Source: Paracoccaceae bacterium
Lineage (GTDB): Bacteria > Pseudomonadota > Alphaproteobacteria > Rhodobacterales > Rhodobacteraceae
Length of the DNA stretch: 8,434 nt
Direction of reading: 5' to 3'
Assembly: GCA_026709725.1 (NCBI GenBank)
Contig: JAPOSK010000563.1
Coordinates: 1 to 8,434, forward strand
The notes below the pieces were generated by a model that saw nothing but the letters and a program-made list of their open reading frames with translations, was not told where the DNA came from and searched no databases. A program made the position numbers and the translations under genes. Shown in pieces: positions 1-6,825 of this stretch (position 1 is the first letter of the stretch; each line of letters opens with the position of its first letter).

Positions 1-2
1 CA

Positions 3-140
3 ATCGGACTGCTGTCCGAGATTCCCAAACCAACTGTCGAAGACATTGATTCCTACATGTGGGGCAATGCCTGCCGCTGCGCCACATATCAGCGAATTCG
101 TGCAGCCATTCAACACGCATCAGATTTACTGGAGGCCTGA
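3..140 (+). CDS. [2Fe-2S]-binding small subunit of a molybdenum hydroxylase, C-terminal part
   Basis: Only the last 45 codons are in the window, and the gene begins before base 1. The visible end contains a GNACRCATYQRIR segment. This is the end of the second (proximal) [2Fe-2S] cluster domain, whose Cys-X-Cys pair (Cys24 and Cys26 of the visible part) supplies two of the four cluster ligands. Small subunits of the isoquinoline 1-oxidoreductase / aldehyde oxidase type normally end just this way, with a short helix after the cluster. The protein would pass electrons from the molybdenum centre of its partner to an external acceptor. Its TGA stop is 2 bases before the ATG of the large subunit, and the Shine-Dalgarno sequence of that gene lies inside the last codons here, so the two are almost certainly one operon and translationally coupled. 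The substrate cannot be read from this fragment. Confidence 0.9.
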   Translation: MGLLSEIPKPTVEDIDSYMWGNACRCATYQRIRAAIQHASDLLEA

Positions 141-142
141 CA

Positions 143-2323
143 ATGACATTGAAACTCTCACGACGAACATTTCTCAAATCAGGTTCTGCGGCAACCCTCG
201 CCGTGCTCACTGTGGGGTTCAAGTCCGGGCAGACCCTTGCTGCGATGGGCGATGGTCCGGTGGAATTCACGCCATTTGTGCGGATTGATGCGGATGGCAC
301 CATCACTGCCATCATCAAGCATTTTGAGTGTGGCCAGGGAACAACGACAGGCCTGGCAACACTGATTGCCGAAGAGCTGAACCACCCGCTTGACCGGGTG
401 GAGGTGGAATTTGCTCCCGCCGATGCCGGCAGATACGCCAATCTCATGTTTGGCCCGGTCCAGGGCACAGGTGGGTCAACCGCGATGGCAAACTCCTACA
501 TGCAATACCGGACTGCCGGTGCTGCCGCCCGCGAGATGCTGACCTCGGCTGCAGCAGAGGCATGGGGTGTTGATCCGGAGAGCGTCACCCTCATGCAGGG
601 AGACCTGATTTCGGGGAGCAACAGGGCTTCCATCGGTCAATTCGTGGCCGCAGCATCCGAGCGACCCGTGCCCGCAGCACCGCGTCTCAAGGATCCATCC
701 GACTTTGCTGTCATTGGCAATCCCGGCACGCGCCGTCGCGACAGTCTTCCCAAGATTGACGGGAGTGCACAGTATGCAATGGATGTGCATCTTGATAACC
801 AGATCGTGGCCGTCATCAAACGCAGCCCGCGTTTTGGCGGGACGCTGGTTTCGCTGGATGACTCGGCTGCATCGGATGTGGCCGGCTTCATCGGTGCAAC
901 GCCACTGCCGACAGGGGCGGGAGCCGTCGTTTATGCCCGGAACACGTGGGCGGCCTTCCAGTCCCGGGACGCTCTGAATGCAGAGTGGGATTTCTCGGCA
1001 GCGGATAATCGCAGCACCGATCAGATCAGGGCCGATCTGCTGGCGATGGTCAATACGGATTCGGAGTTCAATGCCAAGGGCACACCCGGTGATGCGGAGT
1101 CCGGACTGGACCGTGCCGACCGGATCATTGAGCAGGAATTCTATCTGCCCTTTCTTGCCCACGCTCCCATGGAGCCGCTGACATGCACCGTGGCCCCAAC
1201 CGCGACTGGTGTGATTCTTCATGATGGCTGCCAGTCGCCCACCGGTGCGCAGTCAGCTCTCGCCGCAGTTCTTCAGATTCCGCTGGAGAATGTCGAGGTC
1301 AAGACACTCTATGCGGGTGGCACATTTGGCCGTCGCTCATCACCAACGGCCGATTATCATGTTGAAGCAGCATTTGCCTTTGCCCTGAACGGTGGGCAGC
1401 AGCCCGTCAAACTGGTGTGGTCGCGTGAGGATGACGTGATGGGGGGCTATTACCGGCCTGCCGTGGCGCACAGGGTCCGCGTTGGACTGGATAGGGACGG
1501 ACGCATCCTGGGCTGGGATCATCGTATTGCGGGCAAGCCGATTTTCAAGGGTTCTGCGTTTGATTCATTTCTGGTTCACAATGGCGTTGATTCGACATCC
1601 GTCGAGGGCGTTCGTGATACGCTTTACGACATTCCCGGACAGTATGTTGGATTGACCGATGATCCGACGCCAATCACTGTCAACTGGTGGCGCTCCGTTG
1701 GTCACAGCCATACGGCCTACGTGATGGAGAGCATGATGGACATCGTTGCTTCCGCTGCCGGAGAGGACCCGCTGGCCTATCGATTGTCGTACCTTGCGGG
1801 GGGCACAGCTGACCAGAACCGTCTGACCGGAGTTCTTCGCCTGGCCGCCGAGAAGGCCGGCTGGAACACATCAGTGCCGACGGGGCGCAGCCGTGGTCTG
1901 GCCGCCCATAAGTCCTTTGGAACCTATGTTGCCGAAGTGGTCGAGATTTCCGGTGACGCTGACAGCGGGATCACGATTGAGAAGGTGACGTCTGCCGTCG
2001 ATTGCGGCACGCCTGTCAACCCCGATGTCATTGTTGCCCAGATGCAAAGCAGCATTGGCTACGGGCTTGGTCATGTGATGCGTTCCGAGATCACCTTTAC
2101 CGATGGTGAGGTCGATCAGTCGAATTTTCATGACTACGAGACACTTCGGATCAGTGATATCAGGGCGATCGAGACGCATATTGTTCCCTCAACCGAGGCG
2201 CCGACAGGCATTGGAGAACCCGGAACGCCTCCGGCAGGTCCGGCCCTTGCCAACGCAATCGCCGTCAACGGCCCGCGTGTCACAGACCTGCCGATGACGG
2301 CAAGCGGCATCTTCTTTGTCTGA
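143..2323 (+). CDS. Tat-exported molybdopterin-binding large subunit, xanthine dehydrogenase family (isoquinoline 1-oxidoreductase beta-like)
   Basis: The 726-residue product is the catalytic large subunit of a two-subunit molybdenum hydroxylase that oxidises an aldehyde or N-heterocycle using water. I chose the ATG at 143 because GGAGG at 131-135 lies 7 bases upstream and the protein then opens with a twin-arginine signal, SRRTFLK (Arg7, Arg8), with cleavage plausible near Ala34. Export with the small subunit as a folded pair is therefore expected. Family marks in order are ECGQG followed by a GLATLIAEEL segment (about 62-80), the Mo-cofactor loop GGTFGRR (392-398), the WSREDD segment (about 426-431), a KSFGTYVAEV segment (about 593-602), and GIGEPG near the C-terminus, where Glu692 matches the catalytic glutamate of the family. 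Length is typical. The loop usually reads GGGFGRR, so Thr394 is a mild variant. No FAD subunit gene is seen, and electrons probably go to a cytochrome, as in relatives. Substrate is unknown. Confidence 0.93.
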   Translation: MTLKLSRRTFLKSGSAATLAVLTVGFKSGQTLAAMGDGPVEFTPFVRIDADGTITAIIKHFECGQGTTTGLATLIAEELNHPLDRVEVEFAPADAGRYANLMFGPVQGTGGSTAMANSYMQYRTAGAAAREMLTSAAAEAWGVDPESVTLMQGDLISGSNRASIGQFVAAASERPVPAAPRLKDPSDFAVIGNPGTRRRDSLPKIDGSAQYAMDVHLDNQIVAVIKRSPRFGGTLVSLDDSAASDVAGFIGATPLPTGAGAVVYARNTWAAFQSRDALNAEWDFSAADNRSTDQIRADLLAMVNTDSEFNAKGTPGDAESGLDRADRIIEQEFYLPFLAHAPMEPLTCTVAPTATGVILHDGCQSPTGAQSALAAVLQIPLENVEVKTLYAGGTFGRRSSPTADYHVEAAFAFALNGGQQPVKLVWSREDDVMGGYYRPAVAHRVRVGLDRDGRILGWDHRIAGKPIFKGSAFDSFLVHNGVDSTSVEGVRDTLYDIPGQYVGLTDDPTPITVNWWRSVGHSHTAYVMESMMDIVASAAGEDPLAYRLSYLAGGTADQNRLTGVLRLAAEKAGWNTSVPTGRSRGLAAHKSFGTYVAEVVEISGDADSGITIEKVTSAVDCGTPVNPDVIVAQMQSSIGYGLGHVMRSEITFTDGEVDQSNFHDYETLRISDIRAIETHIVPSTEAPTGIGEPGTPPAGPALANAIAVNGPRVTDLPMTASGIFFV

Positions 2324-2963
2324 CGCCCGGGAAATCGGACGGACATGTCGGGCGCCATCCTCAGGCCGTATCGCTTGCAACGGCTGGAGCGGTCCCGTTT
2401 GATCTGTGGCAGGCTGGACACACAGCATGGCAACATGCGTCAGTGTCCGCCTGTGGCCTCGGTGTCGGGCAGTGGCTTTTGGGTCATCGCAGATTGTGCA
2501 GATTGACTCGTCCGGAATGAGAAGATTTTCTCGGGACCCGGATCGAACGGTTGGCGGAATCGGGTGGGCCTGGAATCGCCCCCCCGTGCCAACGATGGCG
2601 ACACGGTGACGAAGGTCGAAACAGTCCGGGTCGGAAGATGGCTCATTTGTGGGATTATGGACGAGCGCCCTGATTTACGTTGAGACGCACAAACGCAGGG
2701 AGATTCGTCCAGCGGAACATATTGAACATGTGCGTGAAGGTGCGGTCGCTCCGTTGCCTGTTCGCATAGGTGAGATTCTTGCAGGCGGGCATCGGCCCTC
2801 AATTTTTGCACTGGCACGGGTTCCTCCAACAGGATCGTGGAAGAGCGAAGGGCGACCTCAGATTTGCCGGTGGCGAAATATCTGCGGACAGGACCTTCCG
2901 GTCGCTGGCGCGCCGCAAACGAAAAAAACGTTGCAATCCGGATCGACACAGTGGAGTTGTTGA
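2324..2963 (+). other. Long intergenic region between hydroxylase and TRAP operon
   Basis: About 640 bases hold no convincing gene. Open frames exist on both strands (for example + 2649-2963 and the - frame across 2440-3369), but their translations are rich in Arg, Pro, Cys and Trp, lack a recognisable domain and mostly lack a ribosome binding site. The stretch must contain the end of hydroxylase transcription and the promoter of the TRAP operon. A possible 6-bp stem (CGCCCG at 2324-2329 with CGGGCG at 2349-2354) follows the hydroxylase stop but has a 19-base loop and no T-run, so I do not call a terminator. GAACAT occurs twice at 2715-2720 and 2724-2729. No promoter could be assigned with confidence. 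Confidence 0.6.
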
Positions 2964-3074
2964 ATGTCCGAGATGGTGGATAGAGTATCTGACAGCGATG
3001 CTTTCGGGTTGGGGTTGTCAACGATTCGGCATGAGCCCTCTTTTCTTCGTGGAGTCCTCCGTTGGCACCGGTGA
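2964..3074 (+). CDS. Possible 36-aa leader ORF upstream of dctP
   Basis: An ATG at 2964 is preceded by GGAG (2953-2956) with an ideal 7-base spacer. It opens 36 codons starting MSEMVDRVSD and ending in RWHR. The TGA is at 3072-3074, directly before the AGGG (3076-3079) that would serve the GTG start of dctP, so ribosomes ending here would be delivered to dctP. The peptide has no signal sequence, membrane segment or domain I recognise. It could be a translated leader that couples or tunes dctP expression, the remains of a former gene, or chance. If the dctP start were instead the ATG at 3031, the two would overlap in different frames. The ribosome binding site and stop position are seen; the function is inference. 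Confidence 0.35.
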   Translation: MSEMVDRVSDSDAFGLGLSTIRHEPSFLRGVLRWHR

Positions 3075-3087
3075 TAGGGCGAATACA

Positions 3088-4104
3088 GTGCTCCCCCTGA
3101 AGGCTGTTGCGGCTGTTGCGGCTGTTCTGGCCGTTCTCGTTTTCCTGACCGCCGGTGGTCTGCATGCCCGGTGCGATGAGGGGGAGATCGTCATCAAGTT
3201 CAGCCATGTCTCCAATACCAACATTCATCCCAAGGGGATTGCCGCAGAACAATTGCAGATACGGGTCAATGCGGAGTTGAATGGTCGGGCCTGTCTCGTT
3301 GTCTACCCGAACTCGACGCTCTACAATGACGATATTGTGCTGGAGGCCCTGTTGATGGGGAATGTGCATCTGGCTGCCCCCTCCCTGTCAAAATTTGAGA
3401 AGTTCACCAGGCAGTTCCGAATCTTCGACCTGCCGTTCCTGTTCAGAAATCTGGATGCTGTTGATGCATACCAGAAAGGCGAGCCCGGGCAGAGACTGAA
3501 GAATTCGATGCGCCAGCGCGGTCTGGTCGGTCTTGAATTCTGGCACAACGGCCTCAAGCAGTTTTCGGCCAATCGCCCGCTTGTGCTTCCTGATGATGCC
3601 GCAGGCCTCAAGTTCCGGACCCAGCAATCCGATGTGATCATTGCCCAGATCGAGGCACTCGGAGCATCAGCACAGCCCATGGCCTTTTCAGAGGTGTATT
3701 CAGCCCTGCAGACCGGTGTTGTTGACGGGCAGGAAAACACATGGTCAAATATCTATGGCAGGAAGTTCTTTGAGGTTCAGGATGGGATCACCGAGACAAA
3801 TCATGGGATCATCGATTATCTGGTCGTCACCTCGGTTGCGTTCTGGGATTCGCTGCCTGATGATCTGAGGACAGAATTTGCCGCAATCCTCGCAGAGGTC
3901 ACCGATGCACAGAACCGGGACGCCTCCGCCGCGAACATGGCCGCAAGGGATGCCATTCTTGCAGCGGGTGGAACGGTCCGGCAGATTGACGAATCGCAAC
4001 GATCAGCCTGGGTGGAATCCATGCGTACTGTCTGGCAGATGTTCGAGGATGATATCGGACGTGAAAATATCGCGGACGCCCGACGGATCAGTGAACAGAA
4101 TTGA
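3088..4104 (+). CDS. dctP: TRAP transporter periplasmic solute-binding protein, C4-dicarboxylate type (DctP)
   Basis: DctP captures a dicarboxylate such as succinate, fumarate or malate in the periplasm and delivers it to DctQM. With the GTG at 3088 the protein is 338 residues, close to the usual family length. It starts with Met, a lysine at 5, then a long Ala/Val/Leu core (6-22) and a plausible cleavage site after LHA (25-27). AGGG at 3076-3079 is 8 bases upstream. An in-frame ATG at 3031 would add 19 residues before the signal core and has a poorer ribosome binding site. Family signatures are a GLKFR segment (173-177, whose Arg is the likely carboxylate-binding arginine), AFSEVYSALQTGVVDGQEN with NTWSNI (ending about 222), and NHGIIDYLVV. 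These match the C4-dicarboxylate branch closely, though the exact ligand is not proven. The signal core is encoded by near-perfect 9-bp repeats. dctQ follows 80 bases later. Confidence 0.93.
   Translation: MLPLKAVAAVAAVLAVLVFLTAGGLHARCDEGEIVIKFSHVSNTNIHPKGIAAEQLQIRVNAELNGRACLVVYPNSTLYNDDIVLEALLMGNVHLAAPSLSKFEKFTRQFRIFDLPFLFRNLDAVDAYQKGEPGQRLKNSMRQRGLVGLEFWHNGLKQFSANRPLVLPDDAAGLKFRTQQSDVIIAQIEALGASAQPMAFSEVYSALQTGVVDGQENTWSNIYGRKFFEVQDGITETNHGIIDYLVVTSVAFWDSLPDDLRTEFAAILAEVTDAQNRDASAANMAARDAILAAGGTVRQIDESQRSAWVESMRTVWQMFEDDIGRENIADARRISEQN
3103..3138 (+). repeat. 9-bp tandem repeat within dctP signal sequence
   Basis: GCTGTTGCG occurs twice in tandem (3103-3111, 3112-3120), followed by two related units, GCTGTTCTG (3121-3129) and GCCGTTCTC (3130-3138). 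Each unit encodes three hydrophobic residues (Ala-Val-Ala or Ala-Val-Leu) of the signal peptide core. Gain or loss of a unit would keep the frame and change only the core length. Confidence 0.8.
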
Positions 4105-4184
4105 TCTTGAGGTGCAGCACTGTGTCACAATCATGAGATCATGAAACGCCTGTCTTCGGCATTGGAAGATGTCAGGGCAAGGGT

Positions 4185-4817
4185 ATGATTGATCGGGTTG
4201 AATCCATCATCCTGTCCCTTCTGCTGGGGTTGATGGTTCTTGTGACATTCGTCAATGTTGTCCTCAGATACGCTTTCAATTCCGCCATCCTGTGGGGTCA
4301 GGAGTTGACCCTGGTGCTGTTTGCCTGGCTGGTCATTTTTGGTGCATCGCACTGCATGAAATCCGGCATGCATCTCGGTGTCGACATTCTTGTCGCCAGG
4401 ACATCGCAACTCCGGCGCAGGCGAATCGGGATGATTGCGGGTCTTGCCTGCATGCTTTACTGTCTCCTGCTGCTGAAGGGGTCATGGGACTACTGGGCCC
4501 CATTTGCCGGCCTGAGCGAGACGACGGGGCGGTGGTTCCCATCGGGCTTCAATCCGGCCACAATGGATCTGGCCTGGTACGAAACCGATCAGTTGCCGTT
4601 TCCGGCATTCATGCGCGTCCTCGAGATCCTGATCAATCAGGGAGAAAGTTACGACAAATTGCCGCGGGTTGTCCCCTACGCAATCCTTCCTGTCGGCGCA
4701 GCACTCCTGATGCTGCGCGTGACCGGGGCCGTGCTGCGGCTGTGGCGCGGCGAGCAGGGCATGCTGATTTCCGGTCAGGATATTGAAACGGCCTCCACCC
4801 CTGAATCCCGCGGATAA
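4185..4817 (+). CDS. dctQ: TRAP transporter small membrane subunit (DctQ)
   Basis: The 210-residue inner-membrane protein is the small permease subunit that joins DctM to the binding protein. Four hydrophobic segments are visible at about 8-28, 40-58, 81-98 and 162-184, the usual DctQ topology. TFVNVVLRY in the first helix and SGMHLGVDILV after the second are typical of the family. The long loop between helices 3 and 4, with YWAPFAGLSETTGRWFPSGF (103-122), is shared with the C4-dicarboxylate branch seen in Rhodobacter-type bacteria, which supports the dicarboxylate assignment of the operon. The ATG at 4185 has AGGG (4174-4177) 7 bases upstream. A 15-codon ORF (4141-4188) overlaps this start by ATGA. 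dctM starts 9 bases after the stop. The N-terminus appears a few residues shorter than in some relatives, without obvious loss of function. Confidence 0.92.
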   Translation: MIDRVESIILSLLLGLMVLVTFVNVVLRYAFNSAILWGQELTLVLFAWLVIFGASHCMKSGMHLGVDILVARTSQLRRRRIGMIAGLACMLYCLLLLKGSWDYWAPFAGLSETTGRWFPSGFNPATMDLAWYETDQLPFPAFMRVLEILINQGESYDKLPRVVPYAILPVGAALLMLRVTGAVLRLWRGEQGMLISGQDIETASTPESRG

Positions 4818-4826
4818 GCCTGCGAA

Positions 4827-6194
4827 ATGTCCGTTGTCCTTCTTTTCCTGCTGATCATTGGTCTGCTCGTCCTTGGCGTGCCGATTGCAATCGCGCTGGG
4901 ATTGTCATCAGTTCTCTATCTGCTGATCCTGTCCGAGACAACGCTGGCCGCCGTTGCCCAGGCCATGTACCAATCCATGGCCGGGCACTACACGCTGCTG
5001 GCAATCCCGTTCTTCATCCTCGCCTCGATCTTCATGACAACCGGCGGGGTCTCGCAGCGCATAATCCGGTTTTCGATCGCCCTGGTCGGACATCTGCCCG
5101 GTGGACTGGCGATTGCCGGTGTTGTCGCATGCATGATGTTCTCCGCACTCTCCGGATCATCACCGGCGACTGTCGTTGCCATTGGCACAATTGTTATCGC
5201 CGGCATGCGCAAGACCGGGTATTCTGTTGATTTTGCATCAGGCGTTATCTGCACTGCCGGTACGCTTGGGATCCTGATCCCGCCGTCGATTGTCATGGTC
5301 GTCTATGCCTCGGCGACCGATGTCTCCGTCGGCAGGATGTTCCTTGGCGGAATTCTCCCGGGACTGCTTGCGGGCGGAATGCTGATGGTGACAATCTATG
5401 CAATTGCCGTGCACAGAAACCTGCCGCGCGGTGAGTGGCAGGGATGGCGTGAAGTTCTTCTCTCAGCCCGCGATGCTGCCTGGGGGCTCATTCTCATCGT
5501 CATTGTTCTGGGAGGAATCTACGGCGGACTCTTTACACCAACCGAAGCGGCCGCAATCGCCGCCGTCTATGCATGCATCATCGCTCTTTTTGTCTACCGC
5601 GACATCGGTCCGCTGGCCGCAACCGATGGGGCAGGGTTCCCCCTCAAGGCTTCTGCCGTGATCACGGCATGGTTTCACAGGGACACACTTGATGGGCTTG
5701 CCCGTGCAGCCCGCTTGTCAGTGACGCTTATGTTTATCGTTGCCAACGCTCTCATTCTCAAGCACGTTCTGACCGATCAACAGGTTCCGCAGCATATCGC
5801 AAACACCATGGTTCAGGCCGGCATGGGTCCGGTCATTTTCCTGATAACGGTCAATATCATCCTGCTGGTCGGTGGGCAGTTCATGGAACCATCGGGACTG
5901 ATTGTCATCGTCGCTCCGCTGGTTTTCCCCATTGCCATCGAGCTCGGTATCGATCCAATCCATCTCGGCATCATCATGATCGTCAACATGGAAATCGGAA
6001 TGATCACACCCCCGGTCGGATTGAACCTCTTCGTGACATCGGGAGTCTCGGGGCTTCCGGCCATGCAGGTTGTCAAAGCCAGCCTTCCCTTCCTGGCAAT
6101 CCTCCTCCTTTTTCTCATCATCGTCACATACATTCCCTGGATTTCGACGGCCCTGCCAACCGCAATCATGGGTCCTGAAATCGTCCTCCGGTAA
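4827..6194 (+). CDS. dctM: TRAP transporter large membrane subunit (DctM)
   Basis: The 455-residue protein is almost entirely hydrophobic, with roughly a dozen membrane segments, and forms the transport channel that couples dicarboxylate uptake to sodium entry. It starts with a membrane helix (MSVVLLFLLIIGLLVLGVPI), as usual for DctM. Further marks are LLAIPFFILASIFMTTGG, ALSGSSPATVVAIGT, GTLGILIPPSIVMVVYA, the GGLFTPTEAAAIAAVYA repeat segment and EIGMITPPVGLNLFV near the end. The paired Pro-Pro motifs in the two halves are characteristic of the ion transporter superfamily fold. A loop of about 40 residues between the halves (near 255-290) is somewhat extended and makes the protein slightly longer than Rhodobacter DctM as I remember it. 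The ribosome binding site is weak, so translation is probably coupled to dctQ, which ends 9 bases upstream. It is the last gene of the operon. Confidence 0.94.
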   Translation: MSVVLLFLLIIGLLVLGVPIAIALGLSSVLYLLILSETTLAAVAQAMYQSMAGHYTLLAIPFFILASIFMTTGGVSQRIIRFSIALVGHLPGGLAIAGVVACMMFSALSGSSPATVVAIGTIVIAGMRKTGYSVDFASGVICTAGTLGILIPPSIVMVVYASATDVSVGRMFLGGILPGLLAGGMLMVTIYAIAVHRNLPRGEWQGWREVLLSARDAAWGLILIVIVLGGIYGGLFTPTEAAAIAAVYACIIALFVYRDIGPLAATDGAGFPLKASAVITAWFHRDTLDGLARAARLSVTLMFIVANALILKHVLTDQQVPQHIANTMVQAGMGPVIFLITVNIILLVGGQFMEPSGLIVIVAPLVFPIAIELGIDPIHLGIIMIVNMEIGMITPPVGLNLFVTSGVSGLPAMQVVKASLPFLAILLLFLIIVTYIPWISTALPTAIMGPEIVLR

Positions 6195-6546
6195 AGGGTT
6201 CCAGAATCGGCAACCCCGCCGTCTGTGCGGCACCTCTGCTTCCAACAGGGCAGCAACCCTCACGGCCCGCTTTCACAACCGGACAGTTCACATATCTCCT
6301 CAACTCACCCCTTGCAGACATGCAGTCCGCACAGAATTCGGCACAGCCAGATGCAGGTCGGCCAAATCCATGATTGCCGATCATGAACCTGCCGAGCGTA
6401 GTCAGAAGTCAATCGGTAGCGGGGTGGTCCAAGTGATTCAGTGAGGATCGGTGCAGTGCCTTTATCACCGGCAGGCGGTCAATGAGCCGCAGATACGGCT
6501 CAATGTGACTTGAGCGGGATCATCGGATCCCCATCGGAGGCACTTC
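6195..6546 (+). other. Intergenic region downstream of dctM
   Basis: About 350 bases contain no supported gene. Immediately after the dctM stop, GGGTT (6196-6200) can pair with AACCC (6212-6216), and GCCG/CGGC (6218-6221 and 6228-6231) forms a second short stem. Neither has a T-run, so they are at best weak candidates for the end of the TRAP transcript. The clearest structure is the inverted repeat at 6478-6509, listed separately. Short open frames here have no ribosome binding site and no recognisable product. Confidence 0.5.
6478..6509. repeat. Imperfect inverted repeat with perfect 7-bp core stem
   Basis: TGAGCCG (6483-6489) and CGGCTCA (6496-6502) are perfect inverted repeats around a 6-base loop (CAGATA). 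Outer arms GTCA (6478-6481) and TGAC (6506-6509) can extend the stem after a small asymmetric bulge. No T-run follows, so this is not a classical terminator. It could be a transcript-end structure, a protein-binding site or part of a dispersed repeat. Confidence 0.5.
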
Positions 6547-6699
6547 ATGAATCAGGCAGAGTTCCGCCGCCGGAACAATTCCCCGACCACTCTGGAATGG
6601 GGAGGGATTCCTGCATGTGCGCAGGAAGCCGCCCCTGAAACCAATCAGACGCAGGATGCCATCACAGCGTCCCGGCAAGATGGCAAGTATCATCGGTGA
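6547..6699 (+). CDS. Possible small gene, 50 aa, unknown function
   Basis: An ATG at 6547 follows a near-ideal GGAGG (6536-6540) at 6 bases and opens 50 codons to a TGA at 6697-6699. The peptide begins MNQAEFRRRNNSPTTLEWGG and continues with a polar, Gln- and Ala-rich half that ends in KYHR. It has no hydrophobic segment, no signal peptide and no domain I recognise. It lies in an otherwise non-coding stretch, with a decayed ATPase gene downstream, so it may be a genuine small protein or part of the degraded DNA around that gene. The ribosome binding site and frame are seen, but coding is unproven. Confidence 0.35.
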   Translation: MNQAEFRRRNNSPTTLEWGGIPACAQEAAPETNQTQDAITASRQDGKYHR

Positions 6700-6825
6700 G
6701 CCGTTTCTCTGCAATGGATGAGCAGAATAGGGGACGGGTTCCGACATTCTCTGAAATTGACCATGATTGCCCTGTAATGCAGACCGCTTGCCGCGGATGA
6801 ACAGCGGAGCTGCCCGGTATCCTGA

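Noticed and set aside
476..1222. 248-codon - strand frame inside the hydroxylase large subunit
   Set aside because: It is a Gly/Cys/Arg-rich shadow of a confidently identified gene.
2324..2354. Possible terminator after the hydroxylase (CGCCCG with CGGGCG)
   Set aside because: There is a 19-base loop, only 6 bp of stem and no T-run.
2811..2827. Possible sigma-54 promoter (CTGGCACG) upstream of dctP
   Set aside because: The -24 element looks good, but at the required spacing the -12 element lacks the GC dinucleotide (CCTCC instead of TTGCA).
2649..2963. 104-codon + frame in the gap before dctP
   Set aside because: It has no ribosome binding site, no recognisable motif and unlikely composition.
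2960..2986. Possible sigma-70 promoter TTGAAT and TAGAGT before dctP
   Set aside because: The spacer is only 15 bases, the -10 is poor, and it overlaps the candidate leader ORF start.
2440..3369. 309-codon open frame on the - strand across the gap and the dctP 5' end
   Set aside because: It overlaps the clear coding region of dctP, shows no domain, and has low-complexity, basic, Ser/Thr/Pro-rich composition typical of an antisense shadow.
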